Below are positions 51,194-60,828 of a DNA stretch of 64,000 nt, piece by piece (the stretch's first letter is position 1; each line of letters begins with the position of its first letter). Origin of the DNA: Alistipes sp. An66 (GTDB lineage: Bacteria > Bacteroidota > Bacteroidia > Bacteroidales > Rikenellaceae); assembly GCF_002161445.1 (NCBI RefSeq), contig NZ_NFHT01000002.1, forward strand, positions 124,001 to 188,000, in the 5' to 3' direction. Both the position numbers and the translations under genes were made by a program. The notes under the pieces are model-generated. The model did no database searches. It was not told the origin of the DNA and was given only the letters and a program-made list of their open reading frames with translations.

Positions 51194-53053
51194 TTACTTC
51201 TGGTAGTTGATGTGTCGGGCATTGCCGCCGTACTGCGACCAGGAGGAATCCGCGGCGGAGGTCACGCCCGGCAGAGCCACGGCGTAGACTTTGAGTTTTC
51301 CGGCGGCGGTATCCTTGCCCAGCACGTAGGCGTAGCCCCACTCGGCGATCGAAACCGAACCCTCGAAGCTGTCGGCGAGTTTCTGGCTGTACACCTCCTC
51401 ACCCTCCGGCGAGAGGACGACATAGGTTCCGTTCGCGGTGACGACATGCACCTGTCCGAGGTTGTCGACGGCCGGGACGCTGTGGCACTCCGCGTCGAGC
51501 GTCCAGGACCAGCGGGTAGCACCGTTCGACGTGTTGAGGGCGTAGACCACCGACGGCGTCACGGCATCGGCCACGATGTAGAGGGTCTGGCCGTCGGCGC
51601 TCACCGTAGCTCCGGTCTGCTCGAAACCGCCGTCGAGAGCAACGCTCCACTTGGGCGTCTTTGACGAGGAGGAGGTCAGGTTCGCGCAGTCGAAGGCGGC
51701 AAGATTCCACGTACCGCCGCTGCCCTCCTTGATTTTGCCGGGCAGATAGACGCAGCTGTTGGCATCGACGCAGGGCTGGCAGCGACCGGCCGAGAGCGTC
51801 TTGTTCGGAGCAAAGGTATTGGAGGTCGGAACCGGCGCCCAGACGAACTGATTGTCGGGGACCATGATGCCATATCCGTACTCGGCCGTATTGGTGAAGA
51901 TCACCACCCCGTTTTTAAGGATGATCGTACCGGAGGTGCCGCCACCGTTTGCAGGCGTGGCCTGTGCGGTGTTGCGTCCCGAGGCCTTGTCGAAGCCACG
52001 GATGGCTCCGTTCGTTCCACGGCTGCCGACCACCACCATACTCGGCGTGATACACGGTGTCGAATAGGCGATCCGGGCACCGGAGGCATAAGCGGTCTGG
52101 TTCTTCCACAGGACCTTACCCGTAGCTCCCTCGAAGGCATAGACGGTCGGCACGGCATCGCTGCCATAGGCATGAGCCACCCAATAAACCGTACCATCGG
52201 CATCCACCGACGCATAGGCAATCTCATCGGTCAGGAGTACCTTGTCCTGCGCGGCGGCATCGTACTCCCAGGCCACCTCACCGGCAGCATCCAGCGCCAC
52301 GAACTTGCCGTCGCCCGTCACGGCATAGATATATCCCAGGTCGCTCACCGTGACGACATTGGCCACACAGAGCGCATCGGCCGACGCAACCTCCTTGCTC
52401 CACAGCACGGTGAACTCCGAGACGTCGCCCTCACGGACGTTGACCGACTTGGTGACGCTGCTCTCGCCGCCGCGGTTGTCGGTGACGGTGAGCGTCACGC
52501 GGGACATGCCCTGGGCGGTAAAGGTATAGGAGGGGCTTGCGTCCGTGGAGGTCGAGCCGTCGGGGAAGGTCCACTTGCGCGAGACGATCTCGCCGTCGGA
52601 ATCGGACGACTTGTCGGTGAAGGTCACCTCGTCGCCGACGTTGACCATCATCGGAGCATAGGAGAAGTCGGCCGTCGGCAGCACGTTGTCGGCCAGCACG
52701 GTCACAACCTTCTTGATGGTGGCACGGTTGCCGTCAGCGCCCCAGGCCGTGAGGGTCACCGTGTACTCGCCGGCCTGCTTGTAGACCACCGGATCGGGCT
52801 GCGCCTCTTCCGACCAGTTGCCCTCGCCCGAGAATCCGAAGTGCCAGAAATAGTCCGTAACGGTCGTCCCTTCGACGACGGTAGCATTGGTGAAGGTCAC
52901 CGCCGTGGTTCCGGCCACGATCTCGCCGTCGGAGATGGTGAAATCGGGGGTGATGACCGAATCATATACGTTGTTCATGTCGTCGTTGCCGTCCGTACAG
53001 GCACCCAGCGCGAGGAGCGACACGACGCTCAATAGGGAAATGAATCGTTTCAT
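51194..53053 (-). CDS. Lipoprotein with two PKD domains and PQQ-like beta-propeller
   Basis: 619 residues. Lipobox LALGACTD. Two PKD-like domains (about 35-125: YFWHFGFSGEGNW, AGEYTVTLTAWG; about 128-210: DSDGEIVSRKWTFPDGS, MSRVTLTVTDNRGG) precede a beta-propeller of about 400 residues with blades such as GDGKFVALDAAGEVAWEY, VYAFEGATGKVLWK, LYIVADAVTPSVVYALN and a closing WSQYGGNARHINYQK. The propeller end matches that of the locus A protein (MRGGNAQGSNSLK), marking them as relatives. Likely a surface binding protein of the SusCD complex. No enzymatic signature. Confidence 0.88.
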   Translation of the reverse strand: MKRFISLLSVVSLLALGACTDGNDDMNNVYDSVITPDFTISDGEIVAGTTAVTFTNATVVEGTTVTDYFWHFGFSGEGNWSEEAQPDPVVYKQAGEYTVTLTAWGADGNRATIKKVVTVLADNVLPTADFSYAPMMVNVGDEVTFTDKSSDSDGEIVSRKWTFPDGSTSTDASPSYTFTAQGMSRVTLTVTDNRGGESSVTKSVNVREGDVSEFTVLWSKEVASADALCVANVVTVSDLGYIYAVTGDGKFVALDAAGEVAWEYDAAAQDKVLLTDEIAYASVDADGTVYWVAHAYGSDAVPTVYAFEGATGKVLWKNQTAYASGARIAYSTPCITPSMVVVGSRGTNGAIRGFDKASGRNTAQATPANGGGTSGTIILKNGVVIFTNTAEYGYGIMVPDNQFVWAPVPTSNTFAPNKTLSAGRCQPCVDANSCVYLPGKIKEGSGGTWNLAAFDCANLTSSSSKTPKWSVALDGGFEQTGATVSADGQTLYIVADAVTPSVVYALNTSNGATRWSWTLDAECHSVPAVDNLGQVHVVTANGTYVVLSPEGEEVYSQKLADSFEGSVSIAEWGYAYVLGKDTAAGKLKVYAVALPGVTSAADSSWSQYGGNARHINYQK

Positions 53054-53079
53054 GATGTTCGTTTTGTCGTTTTAAGGTT

Positions 53080-54504
53080 TTAGCGTTTTCCTTTGCCGCG
53101 GAGGTATTCGTCCATTTCGGCGGGATAGTCGCACTGGATCATACGCACGCCCGCTGCAACGAAGGTGTCCATCAGCGCCGTATTGCCGTTGTAGAAGTTC
53201 TGCCCGTTGTCATCGAGCAGGTTCGAGACCGAGAGGGCCTTGGCGTTGATGGCGGCGATCCAGGAGGAGGTGACATACCCCGTGGAGGTCTGCACCATGT
53301 AGACCGGTTCGTAGGCCGTCATCTGGGTCAGCACCGACTCCTTGTTGGCGTGCGGCGCGAGGATTCCGGGAATCTCCTGCCGGGAGAGCCAGTCGGCGCG
53401 GTCGGTGTTGTCGGAGATGTAGAACTGCACGCGGTCGAGACATCCGCAGCGCTTGACCACGTCGTAGACCTTCTCGATGTTGACATCGCTCTCCATGCAC
53501 TTGTCGAGGTTGAACCACACCTTCCCGCGGAATTCCGTGAGGACCTCCTCCAACGTGGGGATCTTCTCCTCGGAGACCTTCCCGTCGGAGGTTTTCAGCC
53601 GGAACCGGCCCAGCTCCTCGAACGTGAAGTCGGCAACCATGCCCTTCCCCGAATAGTAGTCGTTGTAGTCGGTGAAGCGGCTCAGATAGTTGTCGTGCAG
53701 GCAGATGACAACCCCGTCACGGGTGATCTGCACGTCGGTTTCGATGAACTCCACGCATCCCAGCTCGACGCAGCGGCGGAAGGCCGCCATCGAGTTCGGG
53801 GGCAGTTCGTAACCGTTCTTCGTATTGCCGCGGTGGGCCATGATCCACATCTTCGAGCGGTCGAAATTCCGGCAGGCCCAGCTCAACGAGAGCCCCTCCA
53901 CCTCAACCGTGCGTTGCAACGTCCGGGTCTCGCCGCCGGCAAAGGCGACATCGGCCCGCACCGTATAGGAACCCTCCCCGGCAAAGCTGTGCGTCAGCTG
54001 CTGCGTCGCGGAAGAGGTGGTTTCGGGTTCGCTTCCGTCGCCGAAGTCCCAGGTCACGCCCGTCACGTCGGAGAGACGGTTGAGCGAGAAACGGACCTCC
54101 TCCATCCGGGCGGGGAAGTCGTTGCTGACGACCATGCCGGCCTGCGTGTCGTTCACGGCGATCGTGCGCGACAACTCGCGCATCGCCCCGGAGAGCGGCG
54201 TGAGGACCGCCTTGACGACATACTCTCCGGCCGCAGCGTAGGCATGCTCCACGGTTTCCGCGGGCTGTGCCGAGGCGGTTTTGCCGTCGCCGAACATCCA
54301 CAGCACGCTGCGGAGCGACGAGACGTCACCGTCGAGCGAGAAGCTCACGAATTGATCCACCGTCGGGGAGGCGGGCTCCCAGCGGATCGCCGCCTCCGAA
54401 CCCGTTTCCGGCCCCGGGGCGTCCCCCGCCTGCTTCGAGCAGGCGGCAAGGAGCAGCACCCCGGCCAGACCGAAAACCGTAAATATTCGTTTCAAACGTT
54501 CCAT
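53080..54504 (-). CDS. Fusion of two PKD domains with a glycerophosphodiester phosphodiesterase
   Basis: 474 residues. Lipobox LLLAACSK near residue 22. PKD-like domain 1 about 40-115 (VLWMFGDGKTAS... AGEYVVKAVL) and domain 2 about 120-200 (VTWDFGDGSEPE... GSYTVRADV). GDPD domain about 215-474: MAHRGNTKNGYELPPNS, FIETDVQITRDG and ICLHDNYLSRFTDYND; the first motif is HRGN in place of HRGD, and the Asn is conservative. The enzyme would act at the cell surface on a glycerophosphodiester. Start 54504 begins the signal peptide; its ATG is 10 bp after the susD stop. A PKD-GDPD fusion is uncommon. Confidence 0.87.
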   Translation of the reverse strand: MERLKRIFTVFGLAGVLLLAACSKQAGDAPGPETGSEAAIRWEPASPTVDQFVSFSLDGDVSSLRSVLWMFGDGKTASAQPAETVEHAYAAAGEYVVKAVLTPLSGAMRELSRTIAVNDTQAGMVVSNDFPARMEEVRFSLNRLSDVTGVTWDFGDGSEPETTSSATQQLTHSFAGEGSYTVRADVAFAGGETRTLQRTVEVEGLSLSWACRNFDRSKMWIMAHRGNTKNGYELPPNSMAAFRRCVELGCVEFIETDVQITRDGVVICLHDNYLSRFTDYNDYYSGKGMVADFTFEELGRFRLKTSDGKVSEEKIPTLEEVLTEFRGKVWFNLDKCMESDVNIEKVYDVVKRCGCLDRVQFYISDNTDRADWLSRQEIPGILAPHANKESVLTQMTAYEPVYMVQTSTGYVTSSWIAAINAKALSVSNLLDDNGQNFYNGNTALMDTFVAAGVRMIQCDYPAEMDEYLRGKGKR

Positions 54505-54514
54505 GTTTCGCAGA

Positions 54515-55981
54515 TCAATCGACATTGTAACCCGGGTTCTGATAGAGTCCGTCCGGATTGAGAATCCGTTCGTTGTAGGGGATCGGCAGGAGCAGGTCCT
54601 TGACCGAGAAGTTGGAATTCAGCGCGTTATAGTGTTCGATCAGCTCCTGGTTCGAATACATGCGGCGCACGTCCTGCCAGCGCAGGCCCTCCTGCATGAA
54701 CTCGAAGAGACGCTCGTCGTAGATTCCCTGCCGCAGGTCGCTGCCCGACCAGTCGGCCAGCCCGGCGCGCTTGCGGACCATGTTCAGGTAGGTTTTCGCC
54801 GTCGCTTCCGTGCCCTGCCAGTAGTAGGCCTCGGCCAGCATCAGCGCCACGTCGGCATAACGCAGCACGATCCAGTTGTTGCCGCCGTAACCGTTGGCGC
54901 CGCATTCCAGATCGGCATACTTCATCGTGTGGTAATAGGTCACGCCCGCCACGGTCGTCTCCCGCAGATAGTCGCGGCGCACGTCGCTCGGGTCGAACGA
55001 ATCGTAGACTTCCCGGGTGGTCATGTTGTGCATCTGGCCGATCTTGTAGGAGGTGACCCCCGTCGTGCTGGGCCCGAACTGGAAGTTCCAGATCGACCCC
55101 AGGTCGGCATTTCCCTGCACGTAGTTGATCTGGAAGATGCTCTCGGGGCAGGATTTCTGCGTGGAGAGATCCCACAGTTGGTTGTAGGGAATGTCGGCCA
55201 GTTCACCGAAGGGGCGCATCTCCCACACCTGGGTCAGTTTCTCGACGGCCGTCGTCAGATAGGCGCTCTTGTCGGCGGCGAAATCCTCGTCGCAGGCGCA
55301 TTGCAGAGCCACCTTGCCGTAGAGGGCGATGGCGGCAGCCTTGCTGGCGCGCCCGCACTCGGAGGCCGGCTGGAAATCGGCCAGCGGACTCCCGAGGACG
55401 AAATCCAGATCGTCGAAAATCGCCTTGTAAACCTCCTTCTTGGGACGCCGATAGTTGTTGGCCTCAACCTCGTCTTTGGTTTCCAGGCGTTTGAGGACCA
55501 GCGGCACATCGCCCCACTCGGTCACCAGATGGAAGTAGGTCAGCGCACGGATGAAACGCACCTCGGCCTCGTAGGTGTTCCGGGAATCGGGGTTGGCATA
55601 GCTCACGTCGTCGAGGTGCGCCAACAGCGTATTGGCCCGCGAGATGCTCTTGAAGAGCTGCGTGTAACGGTTGTAGACGTACTGGTTCTCCTCGGTGAGC
55701 GTATAGTTGTAGAACTGGTAGGGAATGCCGCTGCTGGCGCCGCTGTCGGTCACCACGGTGACATGCGCCCGCACGTCGGTGAAATAGTAGTTGTACTGAT
55801 AGTAGTAATCCTGCGTCAGCGACTGATAGACCCCGTTGAGCGACGTCACGATGTCGGCTTCCGACGTATAGAAGTTTCCGGCCGTGGTGGCATTGGGGTC
55901 GTATTCGTCGAGGAAGTTGCACGACATCAGCGCCGCCGAAACGGTCAAAGCTGCAAATATCTGTTTGATTTTCATATTCAT
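54515..55981 (-). CDS. SusD/RagB family outer-membrane lipoprotein (locus B)
   Basis: 488 residues. Lipobox ALMSCNFLDEYDPNATTAGNF. Core segments include FKSISRANTLLAHLDD, EVRFIRALTYFHLVTEWGDVPLVLK, the LRYADVALMLAEAYYWQG helix pair and the end LLLPIPYNERILNPDGLYQNPGYNVD. It binds ligand over the SusC pore. Start at 55981 or at 55975; both leave the same signal. 6 bp after susC and 10 bp before the PKD-GDPD gene. Confidence 0.95.
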   Translation of the reverse strand: MNMKIKQIFAALTVSAALMSCNFLDEYDPNATTAGNFYTSEADIVTSLNGVYQSLTQDYYYQYNYYFTDVRAHVTVVTDSGASSGIPYQFYNYTLTEENQYVYNRYTQLFKSISRANTLLAHLDDVSYANPDSRNTYEAEVRFIRALTYFHLVTEWGDVPLVLKRLETKDEVEANNYRRPKKEVYKAIFDDLDFVLGSPLADFQPASECGRASKAAAIALYGKVALQCACDEDFAADKSAYLTTAVEKLTQVWEMRPFGELADIPYNQLWDLSTQKSCPESIFQINYVQGNADLGSIWNFQFGPSTTGVTSYKIGQMHNMTTREVYDSFDPSDVRRDYLRETTVAGVTYYHTMKYADLECGANGYGGNNWIVLRYADVALMLAEAYYWQGTEATAKTYLNMVRKRAGLADWSGSDLRQGIYDERLFEFMQEGLRWQDVRRMYSNQELIEHYNALNSNFSVKDLLLPIPYNERILNPDGLYQNPGYNVD

Positions 55982-55987
55982 CCGAGT

Positions 55988-58900
55988 TTAGAAGGTAAGG
56001 TTCAGTCCAACCGAATAGATGCGCGAGAGCGGATAGCATCCCCAGTCGAAACCGGGCATCAGGTTGCTGCTCTTGTAGGATACCTCGGGGTTGTAGCCGC
56101 GGTAGGGGGTGATGGTGAAGAGGTTGTCCCCGCTGAAATAGACGCGGCACGAGGCGATGTGGAGCTTGTTCATCCAGCGCTTGGGCAGCGTATAGCCGAG
56201 GGTGATGTTCGCACAGCGGAAGAACGAGGCGTCCTCGACATAGTAGGACGAGAGTTTGAGCGACGTGTTGGGCGTCGAGATGCGCGAAGCGATGGGGACG
56301 TTGTTGCGTCCGGGCTGCTCGTCGGAGATGTAACGGTCGGCGACGATGGCATACTGGTTGCCCGAACCCTCCATGTTGTAGAGGTAGTAGTCCTGGAAGT
56401 TGATGACCTCGCCGCCATAGGAGTAGGCGAAGCTGGCGCTGAAATCGATGCCCTTCCACGAAAGGCTGGTCGAGAAGCCGCCCGTAAAGTCGGGATAGGC
56501 GTCGCCGATGATGGTCTTGTCGTCGGTGGTGATCAGTCCGTCACCGTTGACATCCTCCCAGATAGCGTTTCCGTAGGAGAGCGCGTCGAGCGAATAGGAG
56601 GACACGGCGGGACCTTTCAGCTCGTAGCCTTCGGGGAACTTGTTGCCGTTTTGGAGATAGACCTCACGGTCGAGAAGCGCATTGGCGTAGTCGGCCTTCG
56701 ACATGATGCCGATGGCCTTGTAGCCGTAGAACGACCCGATCGGATAACCCTCCTTGGTGATGTGCGTCCCGACGGAGCGCTCCGACGTGGAGATGATGTC
56801 GTCCAAGCCGCCCATGCTGACCACCTTGTTGCGGTTGACCGAGATGTTGGTGCTGACGTTCCAGTTGACCTTTCCGGTAAGCAGGCGGGCATCGAGCTGG
56901 AGGTCGAAACCGCGGTTGCGGATCTTCGCGCCGCTGAGGTTCGTTTTGGTGGAGGTGGCGCCGGAGATCGCGGAGATGGGATAGTCGTAGAGAATATCCG
57001 AGGAGATCGAGTTGTAGTAGTTTCCGATGATGTTCAACCGGCCGTTGAAGAATCCGAGGTCGATACCGATATTGGTCTGCGTGGTGGTCTCCCATCCGAG
57101 CGCGGCATCGGCGAACGATCCCTCGTAGGTCGTCGACACGGGCGTGTTGCCGAAGGCGTAGCTGCCGGTCGAGATGGCGGCGATGCTGGCGTAGTTTCCG
57201 ATGTCGTTGTTGCCGCTTTTTCCCCAGCTGGCGCGCAGACGGATCGAGACGATGCGGTCGAGGGCGTCTTTCAGGAAGGGTTCGTTCGAGAGCGTCCAAC
57301 CGGCCGATACCGAGGGGAAGTAGCCCCAGCGGCTGTCAACGCCGAAGCGCGAGGAGCCGTCGGCACGGAACGACGCGGTGAACGTGTACCGGTCGTCGAA
57401 GGCGTAGTTCACACGGGTGAGGAACGACATCATCGACCATGCGGCCTTGCGCGTATCGTAGAGTTTGATATCCGTGGGATCGGAGCCGTGGGCCGTGACC
57501 TCATGGATGCGGTCGTCGGCGAAGCCCGTCGCCTCGACCCCCAGGCGGTCGTAGGTCTTCTTTTGGAGCGTATATCCGCCCAGGGCGTCGAAATGATGAC
57601 GACCGAAATCCTTCTTGTAACTGATCGTGAACTCACCCAGGCGGTCGACGTCGTAGGTCGAGGTCGTACGGGCGATGTTGTAAGGTTTCAGGGCGTCGCT
57701 GTACGCCACGGCGGCATCGCGTCCGAGGCTCATCGGGCGGTAGTAGAAATAGCGGTAGTTGTACCACTGCTGTCCGAGGCGCGCCGAGAGTTTCAGATCG
57801 GGGATGATCTCGTAAACCAGATTTGCATTGAGGTTGTGACGCGACATTTTCTCCTGAATGTCGAGTTCATGGGCGATGGCCAGCGGGTTTTCGGGGAAGT
57901 TGATGCCCCAGTCGTTCTTCATGGCGATCATGGCGCTGCGGGCGTAGTCGCCGTTCTCCTCATAGACGGGGAGGTTCGGCAGGTACATCAGGGCGCTCTG
58001 GATCACACCGTCGTTGATCATACGGCCCGCGGCCTGCACGACGCGGTTCTTGGCATCGTACATCGAGTAGCTCAGGCTCACCGAGAAGCGTTTCGTGATC
58101 TGCGCGTCGAGGTTCAACCGGGCATTGATGCGGTTGTGGTTCGACGGGGCGATGATACCGTCCTGATCCATGTAGCCGACGCTGGCCATGTATCGGATGG
58201 CCTTGGTACCGCCCGTGACGGAGATGTTGTGGCGCATGATTCCGGCATTGGAGAAGAGTTCGTCCTGCCAGTCGGTATCGTACTGCGGGGTGACGGGCGT
58301 CCGGGTCGTGAAGTCGTAGAACATGTCGGGGATTCCGACCTCGGCCAGGGAGAAGCCTTTGGCAGCGCGCACCGAGTTGTCGTCATAAGGGCTCCACGAC
58401 ACGCCGGCAGCCGTGGCACGCAGGCGGTAGGAGTTGTTGCGGGCATCGATCAGCAGATCGCGGAACTGCGTGGCGTTCAACAGCTTCACCTTATGATCGA
58501 GTTGCTGGATTCCATACGAGAAGTCATAGCTGACTTTGGCGGCCTCGCCCTCCTTGCCGCGCTTGGTGGTGATCAGGACGACGCCCGAGGCGCCGCGCGA
58601 ACCGTAGATTGCGGCCGATGCGGCATCTTTCAGAATGTCGATCGACTCGATGTCGTTCGGGTTGATGTAGACATCCTCCGAAGCGGGATATCCGTCGATC
58701 ACATAGAGGGGATCGCTGCTGGCCGAGAGGGAGTTGACGCCGCGGACGCGGATCGACACGCCGTCGCCGGGGGCGCCGCTGGTCTGATGCACCTCGACGC
58801 CGGCGACCTTTCCGACGAGCGACTGCCCGACGGTGGGCGCCGTCACGGAGAGCTCGCTGGCCTTGACGCTGGCGATCGAGCCCGTGAAGTCGCTCTTGCG

Positions 58901-59545
58901 CATGGGCGTGTAACCGACGACCACGACTTCGGAGATCTGCTTGTTGTCCTCTTCGAGGGTGATGTCGATGACCGTCCGGGTCCCGACCTTCACCTCGCGG
59001 GTGTTGTAGCCGAGGAAGGCGAACGAAAGGGTCTGCCCGGGCTCTGCGGCGATCGAATATTCGCCGTCGAGACCCGTGACATTGCCGCTGCCGGTCTCCT
59101 TGACGATCACGCTGGCGCCGATGACGGGGTCACCGGCCACGGTGGTCACCCGGCCGGAGATCACGCCCTTCTGCGACTTTTCGGCACGGGCGGCTGCGGT
59201 CCCGGCGTTCGCGGCGGGTGCGAGGATCACGCGGTTGCCCTCGATCCGGGCTTTGAGATGCTGGGAGCCGAGCACCCGGTCGACAATCGCCACGATGTCC
59301 TCGGATTCGGCCTTGATGCTCACGACCGCCGCGAGGTCGATCTCGGCATTGTTATAGGCAAAGGTGTAGTTGCTGCGGGACTCCACTTCGGCGAGGAAGG
59401 TCTTCACCGAAACATTCCGCAAATCAATTGAAATCGTCCGGGTCTGTGCGACGGCGACAGCCACACTCAACGACAAGACCAGCGAGACGAGGAATTTCGG
59501 GACAAGGGAGTTGCGCCCGAACAGATTGGGTCCTTCATGTTTCAT
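55988..59545 (-). CDS. SusC/RagA family TonB-dependent transporter with STN domain (locus B)
   Basis: 1185 residues. Signal peptide (VLSLSVAVAVAQ), STN domain about 37-110 (RTISIDLRNVSVKTFLAEVE), carboxypeptidase-D-like domain (ISGRVTTVAGDPVIGASVIV), plug with SAAIYGSRGASGVVLITTKRG and a barrel ending in GLNLTF. The STN domain pairs this protein with the FecR/sigma genes directly upstream (97-bp gap). It transports the ligand of locus B, probably a glycerophosphodiester or related compound. Confidence 0.95.
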   Translation of the reverse strand: MKHEGPNLFGRNSLVPKFLVSLVLSLSVAVAVAQTRTISIDLRNVSVKTFLAEVESRSNYTFAYNNAEIDLAAVVSIKAESEDIVAIVDRVLGSQHLKARIEGNRVILAPAANAGTAAARAEKSQKGVISGRVTTVAGDPVIGASVIVKETGSGNVTGLDGEYSIAAEPGQTLSFAFLGYNTREVKVGTRTVIDITLEEDNKQISEVVVVGYTPMRKSDFTGSIASVKASELSVTAPTVGQSLVGKVAGVEVHQTSGAPGDGVSIRVRGVNSLSASSDPLYVIDGYPASEDVYINPNDIESIDILKDAASAAIYGSRGASGVVLITTKRGKEGEAAKVSYDFSYGIQQLDHKVKLLNATQFRDLLIDARNNSYRLRATAAGVSWSPYDDNSVRAAKGFSLAEVGIPDMFYDFTTRTPVTPQYDTDWQDELFSNAGIMRHNISVTGGTKAIRYMASVGYMDQDGIIAPSNHNRINARLNLDAQITKRFSVSLSYSMYDAKNRVVQAAGRMINDGVIQSALMYLPNLPVYEENGDYARSAMIAMKNDWGINFPENPLAIAHELDIQEKMSRHNLNANLVYEIIPDLKLSARLGQQWYNYRYFYYRPMSLGRDAAVAYSDALKPYNIARTTSTYDVDRLGEFTISYKKDFGRHHFDALGGYTLQKKTYDRLGVEATGFADDRIHEVTAHGSDPTDIKLYDTRKAAWSMMSFLTRVNYAFDDRYTFTASFRADGSSRFGVDSRWGYFPSVSAGWTLSNEPFLKDALDRIVSIRLRASWGKSGNNDIGNYASIAAISTGSYAFGNTPVSTTYEGSFADAALGWETTTQTNIGIDLGFFNGRLNIIGNYYNSISSDILYDYPISAISGATSTKTNLSGAKIRNRGFDLQLDARLLTGKVNWNVSTNISVNRNKVVSMGGLDDIISTSERSVGTHITKEGYPIGSFYGYKAIGIMSKADYANALLDREVYLQNGNKFPEGYELKGPAVSSYSLDALSYGNAIWEDVNGDGLITTDDKTIIGDAYPDFTGGFSTSLSWKGIDFSASFAYSYGGEVINFQDYYLYNMEGSGNQYAIVADRYISDEQPGRNNVPIASRISTPNTSLKLSSYYVEDASFFRCANITLGYTLPKRWMNKLHIASCRVYFSGDNLFTITPYRGYNPEVSYKSSNLMPGFDWGCYPLSRIYSVGLNLTF

Positions 59546-59642
59546 GGGTAAAAAGGTTTAAATTCAGATTGTAGTTTTTTCGAGCATCGTTTTCCGGGCA
59601 ATGCCGGAGATCAGGCGGATGTTTTCATAGGTCGGATCAAAT

Positions 59643-60626
59643 TTATTTGTGGATAATTATGTGATGTCGGTCGATCTGCCGGCAATGGTAGCGGGTGAGG
59701 TTTTCGATGATGCGGAGGGTCTCGTCGAGGGTTTCGGGGCGCAGGGTGAAGGAGATCCGCACCGAAGCGTCGACCTCGGGGGCGATCTGGATCCGGATGT
59801 TGTACCAGTGTTCCAGATTGACGGCGATCTCTTCGAGGGTCCGGTTTTCGAAGACGATCGAATCGCCGGTCCAGCTGCAATAGTTGCCGGCGGCGACGTT
59901 GCGGACGGTCATGCGCCCGGTTGCGGCATCGAACGAGCAGTTCTGATCGGGGCGGAGGCGCACGCTTTTTTCCAGGCGGGCGTGTTCGACCTCGACGGAC
60001 CCCGATTGGAGGGTCACCTCCTCGACTCCGAATTTAGCGATATGACTGGCGTTGAAGCGGGTTCCGAGGACCCGGACGCGGAGATCCCCCATCTCCACCT
60101 CGAAGGGGGCCAGCGTGTCGCGCTTCACGTCGAAGAAGGCTTCGCCTTCGAGCCGGACGTGGCGGACACGGCCGTCGGCCAACGAGCCGGAATAGCCCAG
60201 CCGGGAGTCGGCATTGAGCCACACGACCGAACCGTCGGGCAGCGAGAAGCGCCCCTTGCTGTTCTCGGCCGTCACGAGCCAGGTCGTCGTGTCGGCCGCG
60301 AGGTGCTTCACGACGAAATACTCGACCGTCATGGCGAGGAGGATCACGGCGGCGGCCACGGCAGCGGCCTTCCGGGACAGGGTCAACAGACGCCCCTTGG
60401 GCGCCACACGCATCTCTCGGTGCAGGAGGTCGAGTTTCCGGCGATACTCCTTCTCGTCGACCGGGAAGACGGAGGCGGGATCGAGCTGCTGCCACTCCTG
60501 CCAGAGGGCATCGTTCTTCGCTGCGGCCTGCTCCCGGTCCAGCAGCCAGGAACGGAACTGCCGCTGCACCCGTTCGGGCATCGGGTTGTTCAGGAACGTG
60601 TGGATGATTTTTCTTACAAGATTCAT
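59643..60626 (-). CDS. FecR family anti-sigma factor, locus B
   Basis: 327 residues. Cytoplasmic N-terminus (about 1-85), membrane helix about 86-106 (AAAVAAAVILLAMTVEYFV), then FecR domain (LPDGSVVWLNADSRLGYSG, VRLEGEAFFDVKRDTLAPFEVE, VRVLGTRFNASHI) and a C-terminal STN-like domain (TLEEIAVNLEHWYNIRIQI, TLDETLRIIENLTRYHC). It receives the signal from the SusC STN domain and controls the ECF sigma factor. It is transcribed in the same direction as all locus B genes. A terminator-like hairpin separates it from its sigma gene. Confidence 0.92.
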   Translation of the reverse strand: MNLVRKIIHTFLNNPMPERVQRQFRSWLLDREQAAAKNDALWQEWQQLDPASVFPVDEKEYRRKLDLLHREMRVAPKGRLLTLSRKAAAVAAAVILLAMTVEYFVVKHLAADTTTWLVTAENSKGRFSLPDGSVVWLNADSRLGYSGSLADGRVRHVRLEGEAFFDVKRDTLAPFEVEMGDLRVRVLGTRFNASHIAKFGVEEVTLQSGSVEVEHARLEKSVRLRPDQNCSFDAATGRMTVRNVAAGNYCSWTGDSIVFENRTLEEIAVNLEHWYNIRIQIAPEVDASVRISFTLRPETLDETLRIIENLTRYHCRQIDRHHIIIHK

Positions 60627-60716
60627 TTTCCGCGGTGTTTACATGAATAGGACGGGAAGAGAGGCTCCTCCCCCAGTCGGGAAATCATTTTTTTTGCAAA
60701 ATTTTTTGTCGGGCAG

Positions 60717-60744
60717 AAAAAAGCCCCGATATCCGGATCGGGGC
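60717..60744 (-). terminator. Terminator-like hairpin between the locus B ECF sigma and fecR genes
   Basis: On the minus strand GCCCCGAT (60737-60744 as its complement) pairs with ATCGGGGC (60723-60730), loop of six, followed by six T residues (60717-60722). It lies 84 bp after the sigma stop and 90 bp before the fecR start, so it could uncouple the pair or serve as an attenuator. Confidence 0.75.
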
Positions 60745-60828
60745 AAAAGAAAGGGCTTTTTCCGGACGCGCGGCGGCGGTCCGGGATCTTTCACAAAGTT
60801 GTAATGCCCGGACGGTTCCGGAGCGGGA

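Noticed and set aside
54503..59431. Very long plus-strand open frame (1642 codons) across susD and susC of locus B
   Set aside because: Same reasoning: it shadows two well-supported genes and has biased composition with no domain signature.
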